Positions 24,671 through 34,121 of a stretch of 57,339 bases of DNA are shown here, one piece after another. Numbering within the stretch: the stretch's first letter is position 1; every line of letters starts with the position of its first letter. The translations under genes were made by a program, and so were the position numbers. This DNA is from JAEUMW01 sp039807745 (lineage in GTDB: Bacteria; Pseudomonadota; Gammaproteobacteria; Burkholderiales; JAEUMW01): assembly GCA_039807745.1 (NCBI GenBank), contig JBDHRV010000006.1:1-57339 (forward strand), written 5' to 3'. Below the pieces are notes generated by a model. It searched no databases. It was not told the DNA's origin and was given only the letters and a program-made list of their open reading frames with translations.

Positions 24671-26394
24671 ATCCCGCCGCCAACCCCGCCCTGCGGCTGC
24701 TGCTCCCCGCCTGGCGCTCGCGGGTGATGCTGCTGCTGCTGCTCGCGGGCTTCGCCGTGCTCCTGGGTCGCGCGGTCTATCTGCAGGGCCTCAACAACGA
24801 CTTTCTGCGCGAGCGGGGCGAGGCGCGCTATGGTCGCGTGCTCGAGATCACCGCCCACCGCGGCATCATCACCGATCGCCATGGCGAGCCGCTCGCCGTG
24901 AGCACCGCGGTCGAATCGGTGTGGGCGAGCCCCGATGACGTGCGGGCAACGCCGGAGCAGCAGCGACAACTGGCCAGGCTGCTCGGGCTCTCGGCCGACG
25001 AGTTGCGCAAGCGTCTCGAAGACAAGAGCCGCGAGTTCGTGTATCTGCGCCGGCAGATGCCGCCGGACGAGGCGGCGAAGGCGATGCGCCTGCACCTGCC
25101 GGGCGTCTTTCTGCAGCGCGAGTACCGCCGTTACTACCCGGCGGGCGAAGTCGCTTCGCACCTCGTGGGTTTCACCAGCGTCGACGAAACCGGACAGGAG
25201 GGGCTCGAGCTCACGCAGCAGCAGTGGCTCGCGGGCAAGCCGGGCAGCCGGCGCGTGATCAGGGACCGCCTCGGCCATATCGTCGAAGACGTGGAAGGAA
25301 TCCGCGCGCCGCAGGAAGGACGCGATCTCAGGCTGTCCATCGACAGCAAGATCCAGTATCTCGCGTACCGTGAGCTGAAGAGCGCAGTGCTCGCCAACAA
25401 GGCGCGCGCCGGCGGCATCGTCGTGCTCGACGCCAAGAACGGCGAAGTGCTCGCGCTGGCCAACTACCCGAGCTACAACCCGAACAGCCGCGAGACGCGC
25501 GATCCGGCGCGCTACCGCAACCGTGCCGTCACCGATCTCTTCGAGCCGGGCTCGACGCTCAAGCCGTTTACCGCCGCGGCGGCGCTGGCGAGCGGCCTCT
25601 ACACGCCCGATACCGTCATCCAGACCGCGCCCGGCCGGCTCGAGATCGGCCGCCAGACCATACACGACGCGCACCCCAACGGCGCGCTCACGGTGGCGCA
25701 GGTGATCCAGAAATCGTCCAACGTCGGCGCCGCGAAGATGGCGCTCGCGCTGCCGAAGGACAAGCTGTGGGCGATGCTCTCCGGCGTGGGCTTCGGCACG
25801 CTGCCGCAAAGCGGGCTGCCGGGCGAGGTCGCCGGGCGGCTGCGCGGCCACTCGAGCTGGAAGCCGATCGAGCAGGCGACCCTGTCCTATGGCCACGGCA
25901 TCTCGGTCAACCTGCTGCAACTGGCGCGCGCCTATTCCATCTTCACCAGCGACGGCGAATTGATGCCGGTCACCGTGCTGCGTACCGGCACACCGCCCGC
26001 GCCCCAGCGCGTGGTGGCGCCGGCAGCGGCGCTCGCCGTGCGCCGCATGCTCGAGATGGCGACCCAGCCGGGTGGAACGGCGCCGAAAGCACAGGTCACG
26101 GGATACCGCGTTGCCGGCAAGACCGGCACGGCGCACAAGCTCGAGAACGGCGGCTATGCGTCCGACAAGTATGTCTCCTCGTTTGTCGGGTTTGCGCCGG
26201 CCTCCGATCCGCGCCTCATCGTCGCCGTGATGATCGACGAACCGCGCGCGGGTGCGTACTACGGCGGCGTGGTCGCGGCGCCGGTGTTCAGCAGCGTGAC
26301 GTCCGGGGCGCTGCGGCTGCTCGCCGTACCTCCGGACGCTCCGGAGGCCCTCGGCTCGCCGCTCGACGCGCCGGAAATCCGGGAGGAAGTGTGA
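24667..26394 (+). CDS. ftsI: Septal peptidoglycan transpeptidase FtsI (PBP3)
   Basis: A 575-residue bitopic penicillin-binding protein that cross-links septal murein together with FtsW. N-terminal membrane helix (about 15-38) and pedestal domain (RGIITDRHGEPLAVST) come first. The transpeptidase domain carries the nucleophile in EPGSTLKPF (S296), the SSN motif (350-352) and the KTGT box (485-488). GTG at 24667 overlaps the ftsL stop. Confidence 0.95.
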   Translation: MNPAANPALRLLLPAWRSRVMLLLLLAGFAVLLGRAVYLQGLNNDFLRERGEARYGRVLEITAHRGIITDRHGEPLAVSTAVESVWASPDDVRATPEQQRQLARLLGLSADELRKRLEDKSREFVYLRRQMPPDEAAKAMRLHLPGVFLQREYRRYYPAGEVASHLVGFTSVDETGQEGLELTQQQWLAGKPGSRRVIRDRLGHIVEDVEGIRAPQEGRDLRLSIDSKIQYLAYRELKSAVLANKARAGGIVVLDAKNGEVLALANYPSYNPNSRETRDPARYRNRAVTDLFEPGSTLKPFTAAAALASGLYTPDTVIQTAPGRLEIGRQTIHDAHPNGALTVAQVIQKSSNVGAAKMALALPKDKLWAMLSGVGFGTLPQSGLPGEVAGRLRGHSSWKPIEQATLSYGHGISVNLLQLARAYSIFTSDGELMPVTVLRTGTPPAPQRVVAPAAALAVRRMLEMATQPGGTAPKAQVTGYRVAGKTGTAHKLENGGYASDKYVSSFVGFAPASDPRLIVAVMIDEPRAGAYYGGVVAAPVFSSVTSGALRLLAVPPDAPEALGSPLDAPEIREEV

Positions 26395-27914
26395 GGCCGC
26401 GCGCGACGATGAGCGCCCCGCGTCGGCTCGATCCGGCGGCGCTGGCCGCACTCGGCATGCCCGTGACCCGGCTGGAGGCTGACAGCCGCCGGGTACGGCG
26501 CGGCGACACCTTCGTCGCGTGTCCGGGCACCCGGCACGACGGCCGCGACTTCATCCCGCAGGCGCTCGCGTCCGGAGCTGCATCCGTCCTCTGGGACGCC
26601 GACGGGTTTGGCTGGCGTCGCGACTGGCGGGTCCCCAATCTCGGCATCCCGCGGCTCCAGGCCCGCATCGGCGAGCTCGCCGCGGCGCTCAACGGCCACC
26701 CATCGCGTGCGTTGTGGATGGTGGGCGTGACCGGCACCAACGGCAAGACTTCCTGCAGCCACTGGCTCGCCCAGTCGCTCACCCGCTGCGGGCGGCGCAC
26801 CGGCGTCATCGGCACGCTGGGCAACGGCTTTACGGGCGCGCTCGACACCGCCACCCACACCACGCCGGATGCCATCGCGCTGCAGGCGCTGTTCGCGGAC
26901 TTCGTGGCGCGCGGCGCCCAGGGCGTGGCGATGGAAGTGTCGTCGCACGGGCTCGAGCAGGGGCGCGTGAACGGCACCGAGTTCGACGTCGCGATGCTGA
27001 CGAACCTGACCCGCGACCACCTCGACTATCACACGACGATGCGCCGGTACCGGACGGCGAAGGCGAAGCTCTTCCGCTTTCCCACGCTCAAGCACGCCGT
27101 CCTGAACCTGGACGACGACTTCGGCGTCGCGCTCGCCGCGCAACTCGCGTCCAGGAAGGTCGGCGTAATCGGCTACGGCTTCCGGCGCGGGATCGGCGCG
27201 CCGCGCACGGTGTGGCGGATCCGCGGCAGCAAGGTGAGCGTCACGGAGGCCGGCATCGGCTTCGACGTCACGAGTCCCTGGGGTCGCGCCCGGCTCGAGA
27301 GTCCGCACCTCGGGCGCTTCAACGCAGCGAACCTGCTCGGCTGCCTCGCCGTCCTGCTTGCCTCGGACGTGCCGCTCGCGCAGGCCGTGGCTGCGCTCGC
27401 CAGGGTCGGCCAGATTCCCGGTCGCGTCCAGCGCCTGGGCGGCAACGGGCGTCCGCTCGTAGTCGTCGACTATGCGCACACGCCGGACGCACTGGAGAAG
27501 GTACTGGGCACGCTGCGCGAGCTCCTGCCCAGGGCCCAGCGCGCCGAGCCCGGCGCTCGCCTCTTCTGCATCTTCGGCTGCGGCGGCGACCGCGATGCCG
27601 GCAAGCGGCCGTTGATGGGGGAAGTGGCGACCCGTCTCGCGCACGAGGTGATCGTCACCAGCGACAATCCGCGCCGCGAGGACCCGCGCGCGATCATCGA
27701 GCAGATCATCGCCGGCGCGCGCGCGAACTACCACGTGATCGAGGATCGCGCGAGCGCCATCGCCGAAGGCATCGGGCGCGCGCGACCGGGCGACATCGTG
27801 CTGATCGCCGGCAAGGGACACGAGCCCTACCAGGAGATCGGCAGCGAACGGCTGCCCTTCAGCGATGCGGAAGTCGCGCGGGTCGCGCTCGACGACGGCG
27901 GGGTGGGGACGTGA
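26391..27914 (+). CDS. murE: UDP-MurNAc-tripeptide synthetase
   Basis: Adds meso-diaminopimelate to UDP-MurNAc-L-Ala-D-Glu in the cytoplasm. The ATP-binding loop GVTGTNGKTS is near residues 112-121. The DNPR motif (about residues 425-428) indicates meso-DAP rather than lysine specificity. C-terminal ligase domain has IAGKGHEPYQ. GTG at 26391 overlaps the ftsI stop (GTGA) and has GGGAGGAA just ahead. ATG at 26409 is an alternative, six codons in. Confidence 0.94.
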   Translation: MRPRATMSAPRRLDPAALAALGMPVTRLEADSRRVRRGDTFVACPGTRHDGRDFIPQALASGAASVLWDADGFGWRRDWRVPNLGIPRLQARIGELAAALNGHPSRALWMVGVTGTNGKTSCSHWLAQSLTRCGRRTGVIGTLGNGFTGALDTATHTTPDAIALQALFADFVARGAQGVAMEVSSHGLEQGRVNGTEFDVAMLTNLTRDHLDYHTTMRRYRTAKAKLFRFPTLKHAVLNLDDDFGVALAAQLASRKVGVIGYGFRRGIGAPRTVWRIRGSKVSVTEAGIGFDVTSPWGRARLESPHLGRFNAANLLGCLAVLLASDVPLAQAVAALARVGQIPGRVQRLGGNGRPLVVVDYAHTPDALEKVLGTLRELLPRAQRAEPGARLFCIFGCGGDRDAGKRPLMGEVATRLAHEVIVTSDNPRREDPRAIIEQIIAGARANYHVIEDRASAIAEGIGRARPGDIVLIAGKGHEPYQEIGSERLPFSDAEVARVALDDGGVGT

Positions 27915-29314
27915 GCGTATCCGTCATGACCCTGAGCGAGGCGGCGCACGCGATGCAGGCGCAGTTCGCCGGACGCGACGCGCCGTTCGCGCGGGTTTCG
28001 ACCGACACGCGCACGGTGGCAAGCGGTGAGCTCTTCTTCGCCCTGCATGGCAGCCGCTTCGACGGCGCGCAGTTCGTGCCCGAAGCCCTCGCGAAGGGCG
28101 CGCGGGCCGCGGTGGTGGGCCGCGGCGCGCTCGACCGGCTGGCACAGGTGGCGCGCGATCGGCTCCTGCCGGTCGATGATGCGCGGCTCGCGCTCGGCCG
28201 GCTCGGCGCCTACTGGCGCGGTCGCTACGCCAATCCGCTGCTGGCGCTGACCGGCAGCAACGGCAAGACCACGGTCAAGGAGATGATCGCCGCCATCCTC
28301 GGCGTCGCCGCCGGAGGCGCGGACCGCGTGCTCGCGACCATCGGCAATCTCAACAACGACATCGGCGTGCCGCTCACGCTGCTGGGCCTCGCGCCGGCGC
28401 ACCACTACGCGGTCGTGGAAATGGGGATGAACCACGCCGGCGAGATCCGCTATCTGTCGACGCTCGCGCGCCCCGATGTGGCGCTCATCAACAACGCCGG
28501 AACCGCGCACCTGGAGAACCTGGGCTCGCGGCAGGCGATCGCGCAGGCGAAAGCCGAGATCTTCGCGGGCCTCAAACCCGAAGGCACGGCGGTGATCAAC
28601 GCGGACGACCATTTCGCACCCCTGTGGCACAAGGCCGCGGGCGCCTGCCGTCAGATTTCCTTCGCGCTGGACCGGCAGGCGGACGTGCATGGCAAGTGCG
28701 CGCTGCGCGCCGACGGCAGCGCGCTCGTGCTCGATACGCCCCGCGGCCGCGGCACCGTGGACATTGCGGTGGCCGGCGAGCACAACGCGCGCAACGCGCT
28801 CGCCGCAGCCGCGGCGGCGGTTGCCCTGGAGATCGGCATCGATGCGATCGTCGCCGGGCTTGCTGGCTACCGCGGCGTGAAGGGCCGTCTGCAGCCGAAG
28901 GCGGGCGCGGCCGGCGCGCGCCTCATCGACGACACCTACAACGCCAATCCCGATTCCGTGGCGGCCGCGATCTCGGTGCTGGCGGCCGCGCCCGGCCGCC
29001 GCCTGCTGGTGCTGGGCGACATGGGCGAACTCGGCCCGGATGCGCCCGCGCTGCACGCCGAGGTCGGCGCGTTCGCAAAGGCCGCAGGGATCGACACGCT
29101 CTTCGCGCTCGGTTCGCTCTCGGCGCACGCGGTCGCGGCGTTCGGCGCCGGAGCGCATCACTGCGACAGTCTGCAGGCGCTGGTGAGCGCCGTGCGCCCC
29201 GAGCTCGGGCCGCAGGTGACCGTGCTCGTCAAGGGCTCGCGCTTCATGCAGATGGAGCGCGCGGTGGCGGCGCTCACCGCGCCGTCGGTACCGGACCACC
29301 GCGCGGAGCCCTAG
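27911..29314 (+). CDS. murF: UDP-MurNAc-tripeptide:D-Ala-D-Ala ligase
   Basis: Completes the UDP-MurNAc-pentapeptide by adding D-Ala-D-Ala. It shows STDTRTVASGELFFAL near the N-terminus, the ATP loop TGSNGKTTVKEMI (about 113-125), EMGMNHAGEI, IDDTYNANPDS, and LVLGDMGELG in the third domain. It begins at GTG 27911, overlapping the murE stop (GTGA), or possibly at ATG 27926. The substrate donor enzyme, Ddl, is encoded later in the same cluster. Confidence 0.94.
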   Translation: MSVSVMTLSEAAHAMQAQFAGRDAPFARVSTDTRTVASGELFFALHGSRFDGAQFVPEALAKGARAAVVGRGALDRLAQVARDRLLPVDDARLALGRLGAYWRGRYANPLLALTGSNGKTTVKEMIAAILGVAAGGADRVLATIGNLNNDIGVPLTLLGLAPAHHYAVVEMGMNHAGEIRYLSTLARPDVALINNAGTAHLENLGSRQAIAQAKAEIFAGLKPEGTAVINADDHFAPLWHKAAGACRQISFALDRQADVHGKCALRADGSALVLDTPRGRGTVDIAVAGEHNARNALAAAAAAVALEIGIDAIVAGLAGYRGVKGRLQPKAGAAGARLIDDTYNANPDSVAAAISVLAAAPGRRLLVLGDMGELGPDAPALHAEVGAFAKAAGIDTLFALGSLSAHAVAAFGAGAHHCDSLQALVSAVRPELGPQVTVLVKGSRFMQMERAVAALTAPSVPDHRAEP

Positions 29315-29316
29315 CG

Positions 29317-30402
29317 ATGCTGTTGCTGCTTGCCGAATGGATCGGACAGGACGTGCGGGCCTTCAACGTGTTCTCCTACATCACGCTGCGCGCGGTGCTG
29401 GCGGCGCTCACTTCGCTCGGCATCTCCTTCATCGTCGGCCCGGCGATGATCCGCCAGCTGACGGCGTACAAGATCGGGCAGTCGGTGCGCGACGACGGTC
29501 CCCAGACCCATCTCGCCAAGGCCGGCACGCCGACCATGGGCGGGGCGCTGATCCTGGTCGCCATCGCGATCACCACGCTGCTGTGGGGCGATCCCGCCAA
29601 CCGGTTCATCTGGGTGGTGCTGGGGGTGACGCTCGGCTTCGGCGCCATCGGCTGGATCGACGACTATCGCAAGGTCGTGCACCGCAATCCGAAGGGTCTG
29701 TCGGCGCGCGCGAAGTACTTCTGGCAGTCGCTGATCGGCCTCGGCGCCGCGCTCTTTCTCGCCTTCAGCACCAACCTGCCGGCGCAGACGGAGTTCATCG
29801 TGCCGTTCTTCAAGAACATCGCGTACCCGCTGGGCGCGATCGGGTTCGTCACGCTCACCTATTTCGTCATCGTCGGCAGCAGCAACGCCGTCAACCTCAC
29901 CGATGGGCTGGACGGGCTCGCCATCATGCCCACCGTGATGGTCGCCGTGGGCCTGGGCGTGTTCGCCTATGTCACCGGCAACATGGTGTTCTCCAAGTAT
30001 CTCGGCTTCCCGCACATCCCCGGCGCCGGCGAGCTCACCGTGGTGTGCGCGGCGATCGCGGGGGCGGGGCTCGGCTTCCTCTGGTTCAACGCGTATCCGG
30101 CGGAAGTCTTCATGGGCGATGTCGGCGCGCTCGCGCTCGGCGCGGCGCTCGGCGTGATGGCGGTCATCGTGCGGCAGGAGATCGTGCTCCTGGTGATGGG
30201 CGGCGTGTTCGTCGTGGAGACGCTCTCGGTGGTGCTGCAGGTCGCGTCGTTCAAGCTCACCGGCAAGCGCATCTTCCGCATGGCGCCGCTGCACCACCAC
30301 TTCGAGCTCAAGGGCTGGAAAGAAAACCAGGTCGTGGTGCGCTTCTGGATCATCAGCATGATCCTGGTGCTGATCGGGCTCTCGACGCTGAAGCTGCGGT
30401 GA
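29317..30402 (+). CDS. mraY: Phospho-MurNAc-pentapeptide translocase
   Basis: A 361-residue ten-helix membrane enzyme that transfers phospho-MurNAc-pentapeptide onto undecaprenyl phosphate, making lipid I. Family motifs are AGTPTMGG, the magnesium-binding IDDYRK and NLTDGLDGLA loops, FMGDVGALALG, and MAPLHHHFELKGW near the C-terminus. The ATG is 2 bp after the murF stop. Its stop overlaps the murD start. Confidence 0.96.
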   Translation: MLLLLAEWIGQDVRAFNVFSYITLRAVLAALTSLGISFIVGPAMIRQLTAYKIGQSVRDDGPQTHLAKAGTPTMGGALILVAIAITTLLWGDPANRFIWVVLGVTLGFGAIGWIDDYRKVVHRNPKGLSARAKYFWQSLIGLGAALFLAFSTNLPAQTEFIVPFFKNIAYPLGAIGFVTLTYFVIVGSSNAVNLTDGLDGLAIMPTVMVAVGLGVFAYVTGNMVFSKYLGFPHIPGAGELTVVCAAIAGAGLGFLWFNAYPAEVFMGDVGALALGAALGVMAVIVRQEIVLLVMGGVFVVETLSVVLQVASFKLTGKRIFRMAPLHHHFELKGWKENQVVVRFWIISMILVLIGLSTLKLR

Positions 30403-31829
30403 TGGGCGCGGGATTCGAGGCGCGGCGCTTTGGCTGGGCAGTCAGGACGGGGCGATTGGAGCTGAACGGAAAAAAGGCATTGGTGCTCGGGCTCGGTGAC
30501 ACGGGCCTGTCGATGGCGCGCTGGCTCGCGCGGCGCGGCGCAGCCGTGCGCGTGGCCGATACGCGCGCTGTTCCGCCGCGCGCGGCGGAGCTCGCGCGCG
30601 CGTTGCCGCAGGCGATTCTCGACACCGGTGCGTGGCGCGACTCGAGCTTCGAGGCGGCCGAGCTGATCGCGATCAGCCCCGGCATTGCCGTGCGGGAACC
30701 GGCGATCGCCCGCGCCCGCGCGCGCGGCGTCCCGGTGTGGGGCGATGTCGAGCTGTTCGCGCAGGCCGTTCAGGCGCAGGCGCGACCGCGCATCCTCGCC
30801 ATCACCGGCACCAACGGCAAGACCACCGTCACCGCAATGACCGGGGCGCTTTGCCGCGCGGCGGGGCTCGACGCCTGCGTGGCCGGCAACATCGCGCCGC
30901 CGGTGCTGGATGCGCTGATGGCGCGCGAAGACGCCGGCACGCTGCCCGACGTCTGGGTGATCGAGCTCTCCAGCTTTCAGCTCGAGACCACGTACAGCCT
31001 GAACGCCGCTGCCGCGGTCGTGCTGAACATCACGCAGGACCACTGCGACCGCTATCACGGCATGGAGGACTACGCCGCCGCGAAGGCGCGCGTCTTCCAC
31101 GGCACCGGCATTCAGATCGTGAACCGCGATGACCCGTACAGCCGCAGCATGCGCCAGCCCGCCCGCCGCGCCTTCACCTTCGGCCTGGGCGAGCCCGAGC
31201 GCAGGGGCGATTGGGGCATCGCCGAGCGGGCCGGGCGCGCCTGGCTCGCGGAGAATGGCGATCGCCTCCTGCCGGTCGACGCACTGCGCGTGACGGGCCT
31301 GCAGAACGCGGCCAACGCGCTCGCTGCGCTCGCACTGTGCCGCGCCATCGACCTGCCCTATCCGCCGCTGATCGACGGTCTGCGCGCCTTCAGCGGGCTG
31401 CCGCACCGGGTCGAGCGCGTGGCCGAGATCCGCGGCGTGGTCTTCTTCGACGACTCGAAGGGCACCAACGTCGGCGCCACCGTGGCGGCGCTCACGGGCA
31501 TGGGCCGGCCATCGGTGCTGATCGCGGGCGGCGACGGCAAGGGGCAGGACTTCGCGCCGCTCGCCCCGGCAGTGGCTGCGCATGCGCGCGCGGTCGTGCT
31601 GATCGGCCGCGACGGCCCCGCGATCGGGCGGGCGCTGGCAGGCGGCAGCGTACCCATGCTGACGGCGACGACCCTGCCGGAAGCCGTCGAGCGCGCGTTC
31701 GAGGCGGCGCAGCCGGGCGATGCGGTGCTGCTCTCGCCGGCCTGCGCGAGCTTCGACATGTTCCGCAACTACGAGCATCGGGCCGCGGTGTTCGTGGCCG
31801 CGGTGCGTGCGCTGGAGTCGCGGTCGTGA
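30402..31829 (+). CDS. murD: UDP-MurNAc-L-alanine:D-glutamate ligase
   Basis: A 475-residue cytoplasmic Mur ligase adding D-Glu. Domain 1 holds LVLGLGDTGLSMARWL. The ATP loop ITGTNGKTTVTAM lies near residues 134-146, followed by IELSSFQLE. FFDDSKGTNVGATVAAL and LSPACASFDMF mark the C-terminal domain. The ATG overlaps the mraY stop (TGATG). About 20 N-terminal residues precede the usual start, so a slightly later start is possible. Confidence 0.94.
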   Translation: MGAGFEARRFGWAVRTGRLELNGKKALVLGLGDTGLSMARWLARRGAAVRVADTRAVPPRAAELARALPQAILDTGAWRDSSFEAAELIAISPGIAVREPAIARARARGVPVWGDVELFAQAVQAQARPRILAITGTNGKTTVTAMTGALCRAAGLDACVAGNIAPPVLDALMAREDAGTLPDVWVIELSSFQLETTYSLNAAAAVVLNITQDHCDRYHGMEDYAAAKARVFHGTGIQIVNRDDPYSRSMRQPARRAFTFGLGEPERRGDWGIAERAGRAWLAENGDRLLPVDALRVTGLQNAANALAALALCRAIDLPYPPLIDGLRAFSGLPHRVERVAEIRGVVFFDDSKGTNVGATVAALTGMGRPSVLIAGGDGKGQDFAPLAPAVAAHARAVVLIGRDGPAIGRALAGGSVPMLTATTLPEAVERAFEAAQPGDAVLLSPACASFDMFRNYEHRAAVFVAAVRALESRS

Positions 31830-33022
31830 ACGCCGGCGCGCCCTCCATCACCGGCTGGAAGCAGACCGCACCCATGGCCGAGCACGATCCGGCGCTCGTG
31901 TGGTCGGCGCTCGCGCTGCTGCTCATCGGACTGGTGATGGTCTACTCGTCCTCCATCGCGACGGCGGAGGCGAGCAAGTACACGAGCTACCAGGCGAGCT
32001 ATTTTCTGCTGCGGCAGGCACTGTTCCTCGGGGTCGGGTTCGCCGTGGGCGTCGTCGCCTACCAGGTCCCGCTCGCCACCTGGCAGCGCGTCGCGCCCTA
32101 CTGCTTCCTGTGCGCCGCGGCGCTCCTCGTCCTGGTGCTGATTCCAGGCGTGGGCCGCGAGGTGAACGGCGCGCGGCGCTGGCTGCCGCTAGGCATCGTG
32201 AACCTGCAGCCCTCCGAGCTGATGAAGCTCGCCGTCGTCCTCTACGCGGCGGACTACACGGTGCGCAAGGCGGCGCACATGGCGAGCCTGCGCCGCGGCT
32301 TCGCGCCGATGTTCCTGGTGATGCTCGCGACCGGCTGCCTGCTGCTGCTGGAGCCGGACTTCGGCGCGTTCGCGGTGATCACGCTGATCGCCATGGGCAT
32401 TCTCTTTCTGGGCGGGATGAACTGGCGGCTCTTCGTCGGGCTGATCGCGATGCTCGCCGTGGGATTCGTCGTGCTGATCGTGACTTCGCCCTATCGCATG
32501 CAGCGCATCTGGGCCTTCCTGGATCCGTGGGCGGACCCTTACGGCAAGGGCTACCAGCTCTCCCACGCGCTCATCGCGTTCGGGCGCGGCGAATGGCTCG
32601 GGGTGGGTCTGGGCAGCAGTGTGGAGAAGCTCTTCTATCTGCCGGAGGCGCACACCGATTTCCTGCTCGCGGTGATCGGCGAGGAACTCGGCTTCCTCGG
32701 GACCGCGACGGTGATCGCGCTCTTCGCGCTGCTCGCGATGCGTGCCTTTGCCATCGGCAACCGCGCGGCGAGCATCGAGCGCTATTACTCCGCCCTGGTG
32801 GCGCAGGGCATCGGGCTTTGGCTCTCGGTGCAGGCCGTCATCAACATGGGCGTGAACATGGGGTTGCTGCCGACCAAGGGGCTGACGCTGCCGCTGCTCT
32901 CGTTCGGCGGCAGCGGGCTGATGGCCAACTGCGTCGCGCTCGCCATCCTGCTGCGCGTCGACTACGAGGTGCGGCAGCTGATGGGAGGGCGGAGCAGGTC
33001 TGGCGTGAGGCGAGAGGCGTGA
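31826..33022 (+). CDS. ftsW: Septal peptidoglycan polymerase FtsW
   Basis: A 398-residue SEDS glycosyltransferase that polymerises lipid II at the septum with FtsI. About ten membrane helices are seen. Family landmarks are GREVNGARRWLPLG, LQPSELMKL, LEPDFGAF, the loop AEAHTDF-like PEAHTDFLLAVIGEELG, and NMGLLPTKGLTLPLLSFGGSGL. GTG at 31826 overlaps the murD stop. The last codons and the stop lie in a short GCGTGAGG repeat tract. Confidence 0.95.
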   Translation: MNAGAPSITGWKQTAPMAEHDPALVWSALALLLIGLVMVYSSSIATAEASKYTSYQASYFLLRQALFLGVGFAVGVVAYQVPLATWQRVAPYCFLCAAALLVLVLIPGVGREVNGARRWLPLGIVNLQPSELMKLAVVLYAADYTVRKAAHMASLRRGFAPMFLVMLATGCLLLLEPDFGAFAVITLIAMGILFLGGMNWRLFVGLIAMLAVGFVVLIVTSPYRMQRIWAFLDPWADPYGKGYQLSHALIAFGRGEWLGVGLGSSVEKLFYLPEAHTDFLLAVIGEELGFLGTATVIALFALLAMRAFAIGNRAASIERYYSALVAQGIGLWLSVQAVINMGVNMGLLPTKGLTLPLLSFGGSGLMANCVALAILLRVDYEVRQLMGGRSRSGVRREA

Positions 33023-33045
33023 GGGGTGAGGCGGACAGCGTGAGG
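33003..33045 (+). repeat. GCGTGAGG short repeat tract at the ftsW-murG junction
   Basis: Four copies of (G/C)GTGAGG occur at 33003-33010, 33017-33024, 33024-33031 (GGGTGAGG) and 33038-33045. The ftsW stop codon (33020-33022) is part of the second copy. Each copy contains TGA in one frame, so changes in copy number would alter the FtsW tail or the spacer to murG. Confidence 0.7.
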
Positions 33046-33059
33046 CACACGAGCGAGTC

Positions 33060-34121
33060 GTGGCGAGGACGATCCTGATCATGGCTGGCGGCACCGGGGG
33101 TCACGTTTTTCCAGCCCTGGCGGTCGGCGAGGAGATGCGCGGCCGCGGCTGGAACGTGGTGTGGCTGGGCGCGGAAGGCGGCATGGAGACAACACTCGTG
33201 CCGCAGCACGGTTTCGCCATGGAGACGATCCGCTTTCGCGGCGTGCGCGGCAAGGGCCTGCTGCGCTGGGCCCTGCTGCCGCTCGCGCTGCTCGTGGCGT
33301 TCTGGCAGAGCGCACGCGTGATCTTCCGTGTGCGGCCCGACATCGTGCTCGGCATGGGCGGCTTCGCGGCCTTTCCGGGCGGGATGATGGCGTCGTTCCT
33401 GAACCGCCCGTTCGTGATCCACGAGCAGAACGCGATTCCGGGGCTTGCGAACAGGGTGCTCGCGCAGGTGGCCGATCGCGTCTACGCAGCCTTTCCCGGG
33501 GCGCTGCGCAAGTCGCGCTGGAGCGGCAACCCGGTGCGCGCCGAGATCGCGGCCGTGGCGCCGCCGGCCGAGCGCTTCACGGGTCGCGCCGGTCCGCTGC
33601 GGCTCTTCGTGGTCGGCGGCAGCCTCGGGGCGCAGGCGCTGAACGCGGCGGTGCCGCGGGCGCTCGCGCTGCTGCCGGAAGCCGAGCGCCCCACGGTGAC
33701 CCATCAGGCCGGCGTGAAGCACATCGAGGCGCTCCGGCAGCACTACGCGGAGGCCGGCGTTGCCGGGGAGCTGCTGCCCTTCGTGGACGACATGGCGCGG
33801 CGATACGCGCAGGCCGATCTCGTCGTCTGCAGGTCGGGGGCGACCACCGTGGCCGAGCTCGCATGCGCCGGCGTCGCGAGCATTCTCGTGCCCTTCCCGT
33901 TCGCTACCGACGACCACCAGACGGCGAACGCGAAATTTCTGTCGGAGCGCGCGGCCGCCGTGCTGGTGCCGCAGCCGGAGCTCACGCCGGAGCGACTCGC
34001 GGCGCTGCTGCGCTCGCTCGACCGCAGGCAGCTGCTCGAGATGGCGATCAAGGCGCGCCAGCTCGCGAAGCCCGATGCGGCGAAAGTCGTGGCCGACGGC
34101 TGCGTGGAGCTTGCGCCGTGA
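33060..34121 (+). CDS. murG: UDP-GlcNAc:lipid I GlcNAc transferase
   Basis: A 353-residue GT-B glycosyltransferase at the inner membrane face that turns lipid I into lipid II. It has MAGGTGGHVFPALAV (about 8-22), GGFAAFPGG, HEQNAIPG, VVGGSLGAQALN and the donor-binding SGATTVAEL and PFPFATDDHQTANA segments. Start codon is GTG at 33060, 37 bp after ftsW. The stop overlaps the murC GTG. Confidence 0.95.
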   Translation: MARTILIMAGGTGGHVFPALAVGEEMRGRGWNVVWLGAEGGMETTLVPQHGFAMETIRFRGVRGKGLLRWALLPLALLVAFWQSARVIFRVRPDIVLGMGGFAAFPGGMMASFLNRPFVIHEQNAIPGLANRVLAQVADRVYAAFPGALRKSRWSGNPVRAEIAAVAPPAERFTGRAGPLRLFVVGGSLGAQALNAAVPRALALLPEAERPTVTHQAGVKHIEALRQHYAEAGVAGELLPFVDDMARRYAQADLVVCRSGATTVAELACAGVASILVPFPFATDDHQTANAKFLSERAAAVLVPQPELTPERLAALLRSLDRRQLLEMAIKARQLAKPDAAKVVADGCVELAP

